Shown piece after piece: positions 34,565-46,052 of a stretch of 64,000 nucleotides of DNA. The DNA is from Variovorax sp. Its GTDB lineage: Bacteria; Pseudomonadota; Gammaproteobacteria; Burkholderiales; Burkholderiaceae_C. The stretch covers positions 1 through 64,000 of the forward strand of contig JAGIAI010000038.1 of assembly GCA_017744935.1 (NCBI GenBank), written 5' to 3'. Made by a program: the position numbers and the translations under genes. The notes beneath the pieces were generated by a model, which was not told the DNA's origin, made no database searches, and worked only from the letters and a program-made list of their open reading frames with translations. Position 1 is the stretch's first letter; each line of letters starts with the position of its first letter.

Positions 34565-35401
34565 TCAGTTGAGCAGCGACGGATTGCGCTTCTCTTCCTC
34601 GATCTGTTGCTGGCGCCGCACGGCGTCGCACTGGGAGTGCGCGGCGAATTCGGGCTTGGCGCATTGCGCGGCCATGCAGCGCGCGCGCGAGAAGAAATTC
34701 AGATTGCCGCAAGCTGCCTGTGGATTGGCCGGCGGCGCAGGTTCGGGCGCCGGCGCGGGTGCCGGAGCCTGGACTTCCGCAGGCACTGCAGGAGGCGGCG
34801 CTGGAGCGGACGCCTGCTTGCGCGCCTTGGGCGCTGTGGGTTGCTTCGGTGGCTTGGTATCAATGACGACCGGTGGCGGCTCCGATGCCGGCACGGGGAC
34901 GGCGATCGGCGGCTCGACCGCGGCCGTGGAAGGCGTCGCCTCCGGAATGGGTGCGGGGGCCGGCGCAGCTGTCGGGATGGCCGGTGTCGCCGGCGGGGGG
35001 ACGTACTGATGGGAGCCGAGCGCATACCAGCCCGCTCCGGCGATCAACATGACCGCAACTACGACCCAGACAGCAGGCCTGATCCTGCGAGCTGTCTTGC
35101 CATCGTTGGCGACCTGCGCTGAAGCGACGCTTGACCGTTGGGGCGCTTGCTCCGCGGCACGTTGCACAGGCGGAGGCGCTGGAGGTCTAGCAGGCGCTGG
35201 AGGCCCCTTGGGGATGCGATGAGAAGCCGGCAAGACCGCTCCGGCGCCGCGAAACTGCAGTTCCTCGCCCGGGTAGACCATGCGCTGCGTGGCCGGCCAT
35301 TCCTCGTCCAAGGGCACGAGCTTGATCCTGCGACCGCAGCCTTTGCAGAACCTCGCCCCGTCCCGATTGGACGTGCGGCACTCGGTGCATGTCACCGGCA
35401 T
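34565..35401 (-). CDS. Zinc-ribbon membrane protein with Pro/Ala-rich periplasmic region
   Basis: A 278-residue protein of unknown function. An N-terminal zinc ribbon (CTEC...CKGCG, residues 4-24) is followed by a Pro-rich cytoplasmic linker and one membrane helix (about 112-130, VWVVVAVMLIAGAGWYAL). A long Pro/Ala linker (about 135-225) leads to a small cysteine-containing C-terminal segment (CGNLNFFSRARCMAAQCAKPEFAA... with four Cys). It lies 7 bp after the cyclic-nucleotide-binding gene. Confidence 0.8.
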   Translation of the reverse strand: MPVTCTECRTSNRDGARFCKGCGRRIKLVPLDEEWPATQRMVYPGEELQFRGAGAVLPASHRIPKGPPAPARPPAPPPVQRAAEQAPQRSSVASAQVANDGKTARRIRPAVWVVVAVMLIAGAGWYALGSHQYVPPPATPAIPTAAPAPAPIPEATPSTAAVEPPIAVPVPASEPPPVVIDTKPPKQPTAPKARKQASAPAPPPAVPAEVQAPAPAPAPEPAPPANPQAACGNLNFFSRARCMAAQCAKPEFAAHSQCDAVRRQQQIEEEKRNPSLLN

Positions 35402-35408
35402 GCCGGAT

Positions 35409-35876
35409 TCAGGTCACGGCCACCCGTTTGGGCTTGTTTACCATCCGCTTGGCGATGACTGCGCCCAGGCTCATGGTCAATTCCAGCGCGAGCGAAGGCT
35501 GCCTGTTGGACATCTCGCCGAAGCGCAACGCAGTCAGCCGCCAGACGCGGGCGGCCCCGGTGGCGATCACGTTGGCCGACCGCGGCAGTCTGGAAAAGAA
35601 CGCGCCTTCACCCACCACGGAACCGGGGTTGAGGATGGCCAGCTGCATCTGGCCCTTGTCGCCGATCAGATGAACGCTGAGCGCGCCGCTCTCGATGAAG
35701 AAGAGGGTGCGGTCATGGGCGCCCTGGTCGATCAGCACCTGACCCACGGCAAGGTCGAAAGGCTGCAGGTAGCTGCCGACGGTCTCCCACTGCTGCGCGT
35801 TGAACGCAGGCGCGAAAGCGTCGTAGCTCGTGTTTTGGGCGATGGCGCGGCAAAGATCTTGAATGCTTGAAGACAT
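35409..35876 (-). CDS. Cyclic nucleotide-binding (cNMP) domain protein without HTH
   Basis: A 155-residue protein consisting of one CAP-family effector domain (about 25-130; FFIESGALSVHLIG, GSVVGEGAFFSRLPRSANVIA phosphate-binding cassette). No DNA-binding helix-turn-helix follows, so it is not a CRP-type regulator by itself. The real start is ATG 35876 (MSSSIQDL). It is probably co-transcribed with the downstream zinc-ribbon gene. Confidence 0.88.
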   Translation of the reverse strand: MSSSIQDLCRAIAQNTSYDAFAPAFNAQQWETVGSYLQPFDLAVGQVLIDQGAHDRTLFFIESGALSVHLIGDKGQMQLAILNPGSVVGEGAFFSRLPRSANVIATGAARVWRLTALRFGEMSNRQPSLALELTMSLGAVIAKRMVNKPKRVAVT

Positions 35877-35962
35877 CGTGATGAGGCCCTGCTGATCGGG
35901 CAGAAGTATCCGCGAATCCAGGAATGCGCGGTGACAAATGTCACAAACACACACACTCGTGG

Positions 35963-37369
35963 CTATTTGCCGATGCAAAAACGGGAAAAGATCACGCCAA
36001 GCAGGTCATCAGCGCCGAATTCGCCAGTGATTTCGTTCAAGGCGTTCTGCGCGAGCCGCAATTCCTCCGCGAGCAAATCCAGTGATTGAGCGCGTGCCGC
36101 CAGGTGCTCGGCGGCAATGTCGATGTGCTGTTCGACCCGCGTCAGCGCCTGAACGTGGCGCGCGCGCGCCAGATAGACCCCCTCGGGCACAGCCTGCCAG
36201 CCGGCCACCTCGAGAAGGCGAGTGCGCAGTGCCTCGACGCCGAAGCCGGTCTTTGCCGAAAGGCTGACCCCGCTCGTCGGCGCCGCACCCGGCGCAGCGT
36301 CGAGCTTGCTCCAGACATCGATCACCGGCACCCCGGCGGGCAGACGATCGCCCAGGTCCCGAGTGATTTCGGCATCGGCCGCCGCATAGTCGGGCAGCGC
36401 AACGCGCGTCAGGTCGTGGAGGAAGAGCACGGCGTCCGCGCCTTCAATCTGCCCCCAAGCACGGGCGATGCCGATCTGCTCGACCTCGTCGATGCTCTCG
36501 CGCAGCCCGGCCGTGTCGACCACATGCAGAGGCACGCCGTGGATCTGGATGGTTTCTGAGACGACATCGCGCGTGGTGCCGGCGACCGAACTCACGATTG
36601 CCAGCTCGGCGCCCGCCAGGGCGTTGAGCAATGAGCTCTTGCCGGCGTTGGGTTGACCGGCGATCACCACCTTGATTCCTTCGCGCAGCAACGCACCCTG
36701 CCGGGCGCGGCTCTGAACCGTGGCCAGTTGTGCTTTCAACGCGGCGAGTTGGCCGATCGCGTCGGCCTCCTGGAGAAAGTCGATCTCCTCGTCGGGAAAG
36801 TCGAGCGTGGCCTCGACCAGCATCCGCAGGCGGACCAATGCGTCAAGGAGGCCATGAATCTCTTCGGAGAACGCACCGGAAAGCGAACGACCCGCACTGC
36901 GCGCGGCCGCCTCGGTGCTGGCATCGATCAGATCGGCGATCGCCTCCGCCTGCGCCAGGTCGATCTTGCCGTTCAGAAAGGCGCGCTGACTGAATTCCCC
37001 AGGCTCCGCCACCCGCAGGCCCGGAAGGCGCGCCCGGCCACTGGCGACGTCGAACTCGGCCGCCGCTTCGAGACAGCGAGCCAGCAGCAGCTGCAAAACG
37101 ACCGGTCCGCCGTGCGCCTGCAGTTCGAGCACGTCCTCGCCGGTGAACGAATGAGGTGCGGGAAAGTGAATCGCGAGCCCGTGATCGATCGGCATCCCTT
37201 GCGCGTCACGAAAGGGGAGATAGGTAGCCTCGCGCGCCTTCAGCGGCCGTCGGCAGATGGCCGCGATGAGAGGTGCCATCTGCGCGCCGGAGATCCGCAC
37301 GATGCCAACGGCGCCCCGCCCGGAGGCAGTGGCGATGGCAATGATCGGATCGGAGGTGCGCGCGAGCAT
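35963..37369 (-). CDS. mnmE: tRNA modification GTPase MnmE
   Basis: A 468-residue GTPase that, with MnmG, installs the cmnm5 group on wobble U34 of certain tRNAs. An N-terminal folate-binding domain (about 1-125) and helical domain surround a G domain (GQPNAGKSSLLNAL near 230; DTAGLRES). The protein ends with the invariant C-terminal CIGK carrying the functional Cys. Part of the conserved rpmH-rnpA-yidD-yidC-mnmE run. Confidence 0.97.
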   Translation of the reverse strand: MLARTSDPIIAIATASGRGAVGIVRISGAQMAPLIAAICRRPLKAREATYLPFRDAQGMPIDHGLAIHFPAPHSFTGEDVLELQAHGGPVVLQLLLARCLEAAAEFDVASGRARLPGLRVAEPGEFSQRAFLNGKIDLAQAEAIADLIDASTEAAARSAGRSLSGAFSEEIHGLLDALVRLRMLVEATLDFPDEEIDFLQEADAIGQLAALKAQLATVQSRARQGALLREGIKVVIAGQPNAGKSSLLNALAGAELAIVSSVAGTTRDVVSETIQIHGVPLHVVDTAGLRESIDEVEQIGIARAWGQIEGADAVLFLHDLTRVALPDYAAADAEITRDLGDRLPAGVPVIDVWSKLDAAPGAAPTSGVSLSAKTGFGVEALRTRLLEVAGWQAVPEGVYLARARHVQALTRVEQHIDIAAEHLAARAQSLDLLAEELRLAQNALNEITGEFGADDLLGVIFSRFCIGK

Positions 37370-37399
37370 GACGGCGATTCTTCCAGCAAGTCCAGCGAG

Positions 37400-37421
37400 A
37401 AGGGCCGCTCGCGCGGCCCTT
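37400..37421. terminator. Hairpin between yidC and mnmE
   Basis: AAGGGCCGC / GCGGCCCTT with a TCGC loop. The T-rich flank (TTTTCTC) is on the plus strand; on the minus strand, where both genes run, the tail is only CTTCTCG. It may attenuate yidC transcription into mnmE rather than fully stop it. Confidence 0.5.
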
Positions 37422-37444
37422 TTCTCAATGAAGTGCGTTCACGG

Positions 37445-39202
37445 CTACTTCGACGGCTTGTTGCCGAGCACGCCAAGGCGCTTGTTGATGAACCACTGCT
37501 GCGCGATCGACAGCACGTTGTTGGTGATCCAGTACAGCACCAGGCCGGCCGGGAAGAAGATGAACATCACGCTGAAGGCCAGCGGCATGATCCACATCAG
37601 CTTCGCCTGCATCGGATCTGGCGGCGTCGGGTTGAGCCAGGTCTGGAACAGCGAAGTCGCAGTCATCACGGCCGGCAAGATGAACCATGGATCGGGAGCG
37701 GAGAGGTCCTTAATCCACAGAATCCAGGGCGCGTGGCGCATTTCGACCGACGACAGCAGCACCCAGTACAGCGCGATGAAGACCGGGATCTGGATCAGGA
37801 TCGGGAAGCAGCCACCCATCGGGTTGACCTTTTCCTCGCGGTAGATGCGCATCATCTCCTGCTGCATCTCCTGGGGCTTGTCCTTCAGGCGCTCCCGCAT
37901 TTCCATGATCCGCGGGTTGATGGCCTTCATCTTGGCCATGCTGGCGTAGGCCTTCGCATTGAGCCAGAAGAACGCAGCCTTCAGCAGGAACACCAGCGCG
38001 ACGATGGACCAGCCCCAGTTGCCGAGAATGCCGTGCAGCTGGTTGAGCAGCCAGTACAGCGGCTTGGAGATGATCGCGAAGATGCCGTAGTCCTTGACCA
38101 GCTCGAGGCCGGGTGCGAGTGCTTCGAGCTTCTTCTCCTCCTCGGGGCCGGCGAACAGGTTGGATTCGATCAGCTGCGTTGCGCCCGGCGCCAGTTTGGG
38201 CACGTCGAGAACCATCGCGACCGAGAAGAGGTTGTTGCCCAGATCCGCGACGCGGAACTCGCGCTTGAGCGCGTCGCTGCCCGGGACATTGAGCAGCCAC
38301 GCGGAAACGAAGTAGTGCTGCACCATCGCGACCCAGCCGTTCGTGGCGGGCGCGGGCAACTCGACCTTGTTCTTCGTGATGTCCGTGAAGTTGATCTTCT
38401 GGAACTTCTTTTGCTCGGTGAAGATGGCCGGACCCGTGAACGTGTTGGTGCCGAACATCGTGCTCGACGCGACCGTGCCATGGCGCACGAACTGCAGGTA
38501 GAGCTGCGCATCGACCGGCTGGTTGCTCACGTTGACGATTTCGTGCTTCACGTGGATCGAGTAGTCGCCGCGCTGGAACACGTACGTCTTGACGTACTTC
38601 AGACCGCCGACGGGCTGCGACTCGAATGCGACTTCGAGCGTCTTCTGGCCTTCAGCCAGCTCGCGCGGGCCGCTGCGCGGCGTCATCAACGTCAGATGGT
38701 TGGGAAAACGCTCGCCCGCCTGCACCTGGTTGAGCAGGCCCGTCTGTGCCACGTAGCGCGTGGCCGGCGAACCGTTCTCCATGAGCGTGACCGGATGCGA
38801 TTCGTTCTGGGCCACCGGCAGTCCCACGAGGTGGCGGAACCATTCGACGAGTCCGTGATTGTTCGTCTGGTCGACGAAATTGAGCAGCTGCAGCTCGGAG
38901 AGGGTGCCGCCTTCACCGTCGATGGTCGCCTTGAAGACGTCGGTGGTCACCGTCACGCGCTCGCCGATGGCGGGGGCCGCGGTCTGCTGTGGCACCGAAG
39001 CGTTCGTGGAGGATGCGGCAGGTGCCGCGCCGCTCGTCGACGAGGCTGGCGCAACCGGCGCGTTTGCGTGCTCGGTTGCCACGGTCTTTGCCGAAGGCAG
39101 GAAGGTCGGCCGGTGACCGTTGTAGACCTGCCATTGGTCCCACAGCAGCACCAGCGAGAAGCCAAAGATCACCCACAGAATGGTGCGGCGGATATCGTTC
39201 AT
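37445..39202 (-). CDS. yidC: Membrane protein insertase YidC
   Basis: A 585-residue Oxa1-family insertase. The N-terminal helix (about 5-22) is followed by an Ala/Ser-rich linker and a periplasmic beta-supersandwich (about 70-350). The conserved five-helix core (about 370-580) contains the cytoplasmic coiled-coil loop MEMRERLKDKPQEMQQEMMR and the hydrophilic-groove Arg-bearing first core helix. ATG 39202 (MNDIRRT) overlaps the yidD stop. Confidence 0.97.
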   Translation of the reverse strand: MNDIRRTILWVIFGFSLVLLWDQWQVYNGHRPTFLPSAKTVATEHANAPVAPASSTSGAAPAASSTNASVPQQTAAPAIGERVTVTTDVFKATIDGEGGTLSELQLLNFVDQTNNHGLVEWFRHLVGLPVAQNESHPVTLMENGSPATRYVAQTGLLNQVQAGERFPNHLTLMTPRSGPRELAEGQKTLEVAFESQPVGGLKYVKTYVFQRGDYSIHVKHEIVNVSNQPVDAQLYLQFVRHGTVASSTMFGTNTFTGPAIFTEQKKFQKINFTDITKNKVELPAPATNGWVAMVQHYFVSAWLLNVPGSDALKREFRVADLGNNLFSVAMVLDVPKLAPGATQLIESNLFAGPEEEKKLEALAPGLELVKDYGIFAIISKPLYWLLNQLHGILGNWGWSIVALVFLLKAAFFWLNAKAYASMAKMKAINPRIMEMRERLKDKPQEMQQEMMRIYREEKVNPMGGCFPILIQIPVFIALYWVLLSSVEMRHAPWILWIKDLSAPDPWFILPAVMTATSLFQTWLNPTPPDPMQAKLMWIMPLAFSVMFIFFPAGLVLYWITNNVLSIAQQWFINKRLGVLGNKPSK

Positions 39203-39483
39203 GAAGAAGACTTCTTGTCGGAAGAGAGGAAGGCGAACAGCCCGGGTCGCGATGCGGGGTCCTGTGCCTTGGGGGGAACCGGATCGTGACCGCCCTGGCA
39301 CCAGGGCTGGCAGCGGCAGATCCGGCGCAGCGTGAGATAGCTGCCACCGAGCGCGCCGTGCTGCTCGAGCGCGCCGATGGCATAGACGGAACAGGTCGGC
39401 TCGAAACGGCAGGCTTGGCCGAGCCAGGGGCTCAGCAGCAGACGGTAGGCCTTCACGAGACCAATGAGCAGGCGTTGCATCAT
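39199..39483 (-). CDS. yidD: Membrane protein insertion efficiency factor YidD
   Basis: A 94-residue protein starting at ATG 39483, which overlaps the rnpA stop (ATGA); a second ATG follows directly. The conserved YRLLLSPWLGQACRFEPTCS and the YAIGALEQHG segment, with the family's conserved cysteines, are present. It is peripheral to the inner membrane and assists YidC-dependent insertion. It also overlaps yidC by 4 nt. Confidence 0.95.
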   Translation of the reverse strand: MMQRLLIGLVKAYRLLLSPWLGQACRFEPTCSVYAIGALEQHGALGGSYLTLRRICRCQPWCQGGHDPVPPKAQDPASRPGLFAFLSSDKKSSS

Positions 39484-39866
39484 GCGCGCGCAGCGGCAGA
39501 CCGCTCCAGCAAGAGCTGAAGTTCGGCCCGCACTGCGGCCTTGAGCTTGTCGGAGACCGCGCTCACGAATTGCTTGCGATCGAAGCCGGCGCGAAGACGC
39601 ACCACGTATGCCGCCAGCGGCAGCGGGGCTTCGGACGCGGCGGTCACATTGTAGATCTGGCGTTTGATTGCGTTGCGGGTCACCGCACGACGCGCCCACC
39701 GCTTGGGCACCATGGCACCAACCCACACGTCCTGCGTGGAGAAAAGCGACTCCACGCCGGACGGAGCGTCAAGCGGACAACGGTGCAATGCAAAGTGGGC
39801 GGTGCGCGCCACGGTGGCACCTGCAAGTACAGCCTGGAATTGCGCGCGGGTCTTGAGCCGCTGCAT
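39480..39866 (-). CDS. rnpA: Ribonuclease P protein component RnpA
   Basis: A 128-residue basic protein cofactor of RNase P. The RNP motif region AVTRNAIKRQIYN and the N-terminal RLKTRAQFQAVL are typical. ATG 39866 is used; the in-frame extension upstream is proline-rich and unlike RnpA. It lies 74 bp after rpmH. Confidence 0.95.
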   Translation of the reverse strand: MQRLKTRAQFQAVLAGATVARTAHFALHRCPLDAPSGVESLFSTQDVWVGAMVPKRWARRAVTRNAIKRQIYNVTAASEAPLPLAAYVVRLRAGFDRKQFVSAVSDKLKAAVRAELQLLLERSAAARA

Positions 39867-39940
39867 GGGAGCGAACCGCGAGGCGCCGTCGGTTCGTACG
39901 GGCGCAGGCGGTACGACTGGCAACGGCGCCGGGGGTGCCG

Positions 39941-40075
39941 TTAGACGGAGAGGCGCTTGCGGCCCTTGGCGCGGCGCGCGTTGATGACGGCGCGACCACC
40001 GCGGGTCTTCATACGAACCAGAAAACCGTGGGTACGGGCGCGGCGGGTCTTGGATGCTTGATAAGTGCGTTTCAT
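39941..40075 (-). CDS. rpmH: 50S ribosomal protein L34
   Basis: A 44-residue, very basic ribosomal protein; MKRTYQ... and HGFLVRMKTRGGRAVINARRAKGRKRLSV-type C-terminus are near-invariant. AGGAAA precedes ATG 40075. First gene of the minus-strand rpmH-rnpA-yidD-yidC operon. Confidence 0.98.
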   Translation of the reverse strand: MKRTYQASKTRRARTHGFLVRMKTRGGRAVINARRAKGRKRLSV

Positions 40076-40379
40076 GATGATTTTCCTGGTGTGACCGGAT
40101 CGTTTCCGGCAAGTCCGGTGCGCCTCTACGAAAAGATTCGAAAGATTGGGCCCCCGAGGTACCCCGAAACACACAAAGAGGTTTTCAGGGAAACCCGCGA
40201 TTATCGCAAACATTCATGGCCCCGACAATCCCGATCGGCGATCTCAGGCCTTTCCATCACCGCCGGGATGGTGTGGATAAGTTTTTGACAAGTTAGAATC
40301 CTGAGCGCATCGCGGGTGCGACTATCCACAACACGAACACGAAAGATGGCTGAGGGACAAACCACTTTTCAGAGCACCC
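40076..40379. other. rpmH-dnaA intergenic region, possible oriC with DnaA boxes
   Basis: 304 bp without a gene, between divergent rpmH and dnaA. It holds a perfect DnaA box on the minus strand (TGTGGATAA at 40272-40280), a one-mismatch box (CTATCCACA at 40322-40330) and TAGAAT (40294-40299), a candidate dnaA -10 element next to the box. This arrangement suits dnaA autoregulation and an origin. Few boxes are present, so the origin may instead or also involve the dnaA-dnaN spacer. Confidence 0.55.
40200..40228 (-). promoter_or_regulatory. Candidate rpmH operon promoter
   Basis: Minus strand TTGTCG (40223-40228), a 17-nt spacer and GATAAT (40200-40205). Good sigma-70-like geometry 125 nt upstream of rpmH. 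Confidence 0.65.
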
Positions 40380-41759
40380 ATGTCGAGTGACGGCGTCGGT
40401 GACAGCCTCTGGCAGGCCTGCGTCGACCAGCTCGCGCAGGAGCTGTCCGAACAGCAATTCAATACCTGGATCAAGCCACTGACCGCCAAGGTCGCGGACG
40501 ACTTTTCGCGGGTCACCGTTTTTGTCGCGAATCGCTTCAAGCTCGATTGGATCCGTGCGCAGTACGCGGGCAAGATCGCTTCGATGGCCGAAAAAATCTA
40601 CGGCCAGCCCATTGTCATTGAGTTAGCGCTTGCTCCTCGTGAGATCGTTGCACGACCGACATCCTTGGCCGTCGTTTCCGACGTTGATGTGCCGCGCGAC
40701 CTGCCAAGCCCGGGCGAAGATCCGGCGAGTTCGGCGTTCAAGAATCGCCTTAACTCCGGGCTCACTTTCGAGAATCTCGTCGAAGGTACTGCGAACCGGA
40801 TGGCGCGCGCCGCAGCCATGCATGTGGCGAGCACGCCGGGTCACCTTTACAACCCGCTGTTCATCTATGGCGGCGTCGGTCTCGGCAAGACGCACTTGAT
40901 GCACGCTGTGGGCAACCGGCTGCTGGCAGACCGGCCGGACGCCAAAGTTCTCTACATCCACGCCGAGCAGTTCGTGTCGGATGTGGTCAAGGCTTATCAA
41001 CGCAAGACCTTCGACGAGTTCAAGGAACGCTACCACTCGCTCGACCTGCTGCTGATCGATGACGTCCAGTTCTTCGCGAACAAGGACCGCACCCAGGAAG
41101 AGTTCTTCAACGCCTTCGAAGCCTTGCTCGCGAAGAAGTCGCACATCGTCATGACGAGCGACACCTATCCAAAGGGCTTGTCGGACATCCACGAGCGGCT
41201 CGTATCGCGCTTCGATTCGGGCTTGACCGTGGCGATCGAGCCGCCCGAGCTGGAAATGCGCGTGGCCATTCTGATCAACAAGGCGCGCGCGGAAAGCGCC
41301 GAGATGCCGGAGGAGGTTGCATTCTTCGTCGCGAAGAATGTGCGCTCCAACGTCCGCGAGCTTGAAGGCGCGCTGCGCAAGATCCTTGCGTATTCGCGCT
41401 TCAACCAGAAGGAAATCTCGATCGCGCTCGCTCGCGAAGCGCTTCGCGACCTGCTGTCGATCCAGAACCGCCAGATCTCGGTGGAGAACATCCAGAAGAC
41501 GGTGGCCGACTATTACAAGATCAAGGTCGCCGACATGTATTCGAAGAAGCGGCCGGCCTCGATCGCCCGGCCGCGCCAGATCGCGATGTACCTCGCCAAG
41601 GAACTGACCCAGAAGAGCCTGCCGGAAATCGGCGAACTCTTCGGCGGCCGCGACCACACCACTGTGCTGCACGCGGTGCGCAAGATTTCCGGCGAGCGCC
41701 AGCAGCTGACCGAGCTGAACCAGCAGTTGCATGTGCTGGAGCAGACGCTCAAGGGATGA
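40380..41759 (+). CDS. dnaA: Chromosomal replication initiator DnaA
   Basis: A 459-residue AAA+ initiator. Domain I covers about 1-85 (LWQACVDQLAQELSEQQFNTWI). A linker leads to the AAA+ core (about 125-340; Walker A GGVGLGKTHLMHA, Walker B LLLIDDVQFF). Domain IV (about 345-459) carries the DNA-binding signature GGRDHTTVLHAVRKI. It has two DnaA-box-like sites immediately upstream. Divergent from rpmH. Confidence 0.98.
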   Translation: MSSDGVGDSLWQACVDQLAQELSEQQFNTWIKPLTAKVADDFSRVTVFVANRFKLDWIRAQYAGKIASMAEKIYGQPIVIELALAPREIVARPTSLAVVSDVDVPRDLPSPGEDPASSAFKNRLNSGLTFENLVEGTANRMARAAAMHVASTPGHLYNPLFIYGGVGLGKTHLMHAVGNRLLADRPDAKVLYIHAEQFVSDVVKAYQRKTFDEFKERYHSLDLLLIDDVQFFANKDRTQEEFFNAFEALLAKKSHIVMTSDTYPKGLSDIHERLVSRFDSGLTVAIEPPELEMRVAILINKARAESAEMPEEVAFFVAKNVRSNVRELEGALRKILAYSRFNQKEISIALAREALRDLLSIQNRQISVENIQKTVADYYKIKVADMYSKKRPASIARPRQIAMYLAKELTQKSLPEIGELFGGRDHTTVLHAVRKISGERQQLTELNQQLHVLEQTLKG

Positions 41760-42027
41760 TCGATGAGCGCCCGCGCACAATCTGTCAACGCTGTCAAAGC
41801 ACAACTCTGGGGAAAGTCTCGGCACAAATGACGGGTTGTCCACAGAGCCGACGCCACGGCGAAGGTTGTTCGCCGCGCCACGACAGCACCGAAGCGCGGC
41901 TACGCACACCCATCGAGCGGCGCCAAGTCCTTGTCGCGGAAGCGGAAAATCGTGCTGTCCACAGTGCGGTGCGTCCCTTATCTACTACTACCAATTTGAA
42001 TTAAAGAAATAAAGGAAGAGGTAAGAC
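41760..42027 (+). other. dnaA-dnaN spacer with degenerate DnaA boxes and AT-rich tract
   Basis: 268 bp without a recognisable gene. TTGTCCACA (41836-41844, one mismatch) and CTGTCCACA (41955-41963, two mismatches) are DnaA-box-like. An AT-rich tract (41981-42020) ends just before an AAGGAAGAGG ribosome site for dnaN. It may be part of the origin or a dnaN promoter region. Confidence 0.45.
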
Positions 42028-43134
42028 ATGATCGTTTTGAAGGCAACTCAAGACAAAGTCCTGGCGGCGCTGCAATCGGTGTCCGGCATCGTCGAGCGGC
42101 GGCACACCCTGCCGATCCTCGCCAACGTGCTGATCCGCAAGACGGGCGCCCAACTGCAACTCACCACCAGCGACCTTGAAATCCAGATCCGCACGCAAGC
42201 CGAGCTCGGCGGGGACGACGGCAACTTCACCACGACCGTGGGCGCGCGCAAGCTGATCGACATCCTGCGCACCATGCCGTCCGACCAGACGGTGAGCCTC
42301 GAGTCCAGCGCCAACAAGCTCGTGCTGAAGGGCGGCAAGAGCCGCTTCACGCTGCAGTCGCTGCCGGCTGAGGACTTCCCTCTGGTGCAGGAATCCGCCA
42401 ACTTCGGCCCGGTGTTCAGCGTGCCGCAGAAGACGCTGAAGGATCTTCTCAGCCAGGTGTCGTTCGCGATGGCGGTGCATGACATCCGCTACTACCTGAA
42501 CGGCATCCTGTTCGTTGCCGAAGGCAAGCAGCTCAGCCTCGTGGCGACCGATGGTCACCGCCTTGCATTCGCCTCTGCCACGCTCGACGTCGAAGTGCCA
42601 CGCCAGGAAGTGATCCTGCCGCGCAAGACAGTGCTCGAGATGCAGCGTCTTCTGTCTGATGCCGAGGGCGCGATCGAGATGCAGTTCGCGAACAACCAGG
42701 CGAAGTTCGCTTTTGGCGGCATGGAGTTCGTCACGAAGCTGGTCGAGGGCAAGTTCCCCGACTACAACCGTGTCATCCCCAAGAATCACAAGAACAGCGT
42801 GACGCTGGGCCGTGCGCCTCTGCTGGCCAGCCTGCAGCGCACCGCGATCCTGACGAGCGAGAAGTTCAAGGGCGTGCGACTCAACATCGAGCCGGGCACG
42901 CTGCGCATCGCCTCGAACAATGCCGAGCAGGAAGAGGCGCAGGACGAGCTCGACATTGACTACGGCGGCGACACGATCGAGATCGGCTTCAATGTGACCT
43001 ATCTCATCGACGCCCTGTCGAACATGAGCCAGGACATGGTGAAGCTGGATCTGCAGGATTCGAACAGCTCGGTGCTGATGACGATTCCGGAGAACGCGTC
43101 GTTCAAGTACGTTGTGATGCCAATGAGGATTTGA
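42028..43134 (+). CDS. dnaN: DNA polymerase III beta subunit (sliding clamp)
   Basis: A 368-residue clamp with three repeated domains. The N-terminal MIVLKATQDKVLAAL, HTLPILANVLI and the C-terminal YVVMPMRI are family hallmarks, the last forming part of the clamp-binding pocket. Downstream of dnaA in the conserved dnaA-dnaN-gyrB order. Confidence 0.98.
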   Translation: MIVLKATQDKVLAALQSVSGIVERRHTLPILANVLIRKTGAQLQLTTSDLEIQIRTQAELGGDDGNFTTTVGARKLIDILRTMPSDQTVSLESSANKLVLKGGKSRFTLQSLPAEDFPLVQESANFGPVFSVPQKTLKDLLSQVSFAMAVHDIRYYLNGILFVAEGKQLSLVATDGHRLAFASATLDVEVPRQEVILPRKTVLEMQRLLSDAEGAIEMQFANNQAKFAFGGMEFVTKLVEGKFPDYNRVIPKNHKNSVTLGRAPLLASLQRTAILTSEKFKGVRLNIEPGTLRIASNNAEQEEAQDELDIDYGGDTIEIGFNVTYLIDALSNMSQDMVKLDLQDSNSSVLMTIPENASFKYVVMPMRI

Positions 43135-43246
43135 CCCACCCCGGGGGTTTGGTACACCCCCAGGCTTCGCGCACTTCGTGTCGCTACGCCAACCCCCTCG
43201 CAGGGGGCGATACCAGCGGCCCGGCAAAGCCGGTTCCACGGTATCT
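43135..43246. repeat. Dispersed-repeat-like palindromic element between dnaN and gyrB
   Basis: A spacer rich in short inverted repeats: CCCCC/GGGGG around TCGCA (43193-43207), GATACC (43209-43214) pairing with GGTATC (43240-43245), and an inner CCGGC-AAA-GCCGG (43221-43233). I recall very similar CG-rich palindromic stretches as multi-copy intergenic elements in Comamonadaceae genomes, but only this copy is in the window. Confidence 0.5.
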
Positions 43247-43292
43247 CCCGAATTGATGGCGCCTCGCCGGGCGCCGAGAGAGAAAGATTCTG

Positions 43293-45911
<2,619 letters not shown>

Positions 45912-45921
45912 TCGATCGAAC

Positions 45922-45948
45922 GCGAGCGATCGATCATCGATCGCTCGC
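45922..45948. terminator. Perfect hairpin after gyrB
   Basis: A 12-bp perfect inverted repeat (GCGAGCGATCGA / TCGATCGCTCGC) with a TCA loop, 10 bp after the gyrB stop. There is no T run, so it may stabilise the 3' end or act with Rho rather than terminate on its own. It contains several overlapping GATCGA tetranucleotide-rich repeats. Confidence 0.5.
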
Positions 45949-46052
45949 CGCTGTCCGAGGCAGGAACTGCGCGTAAACGCTATTCCGAGCCCGACTCTTG
46001 CTAAGCACAATCTCCGGCGGATTTGACGCCATTCGAGCAAGAGGACAGCAAC

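Noticed and set aside
36653..39289. An 878-codon open frame on the plus strand opposite mnmE and yidC
   Set aside because: It is a frame shadow of mnmE and yidC on the other strand, Arg/Asp/His-rich with no family resemblance; long antisense frames are normal at this GC content.
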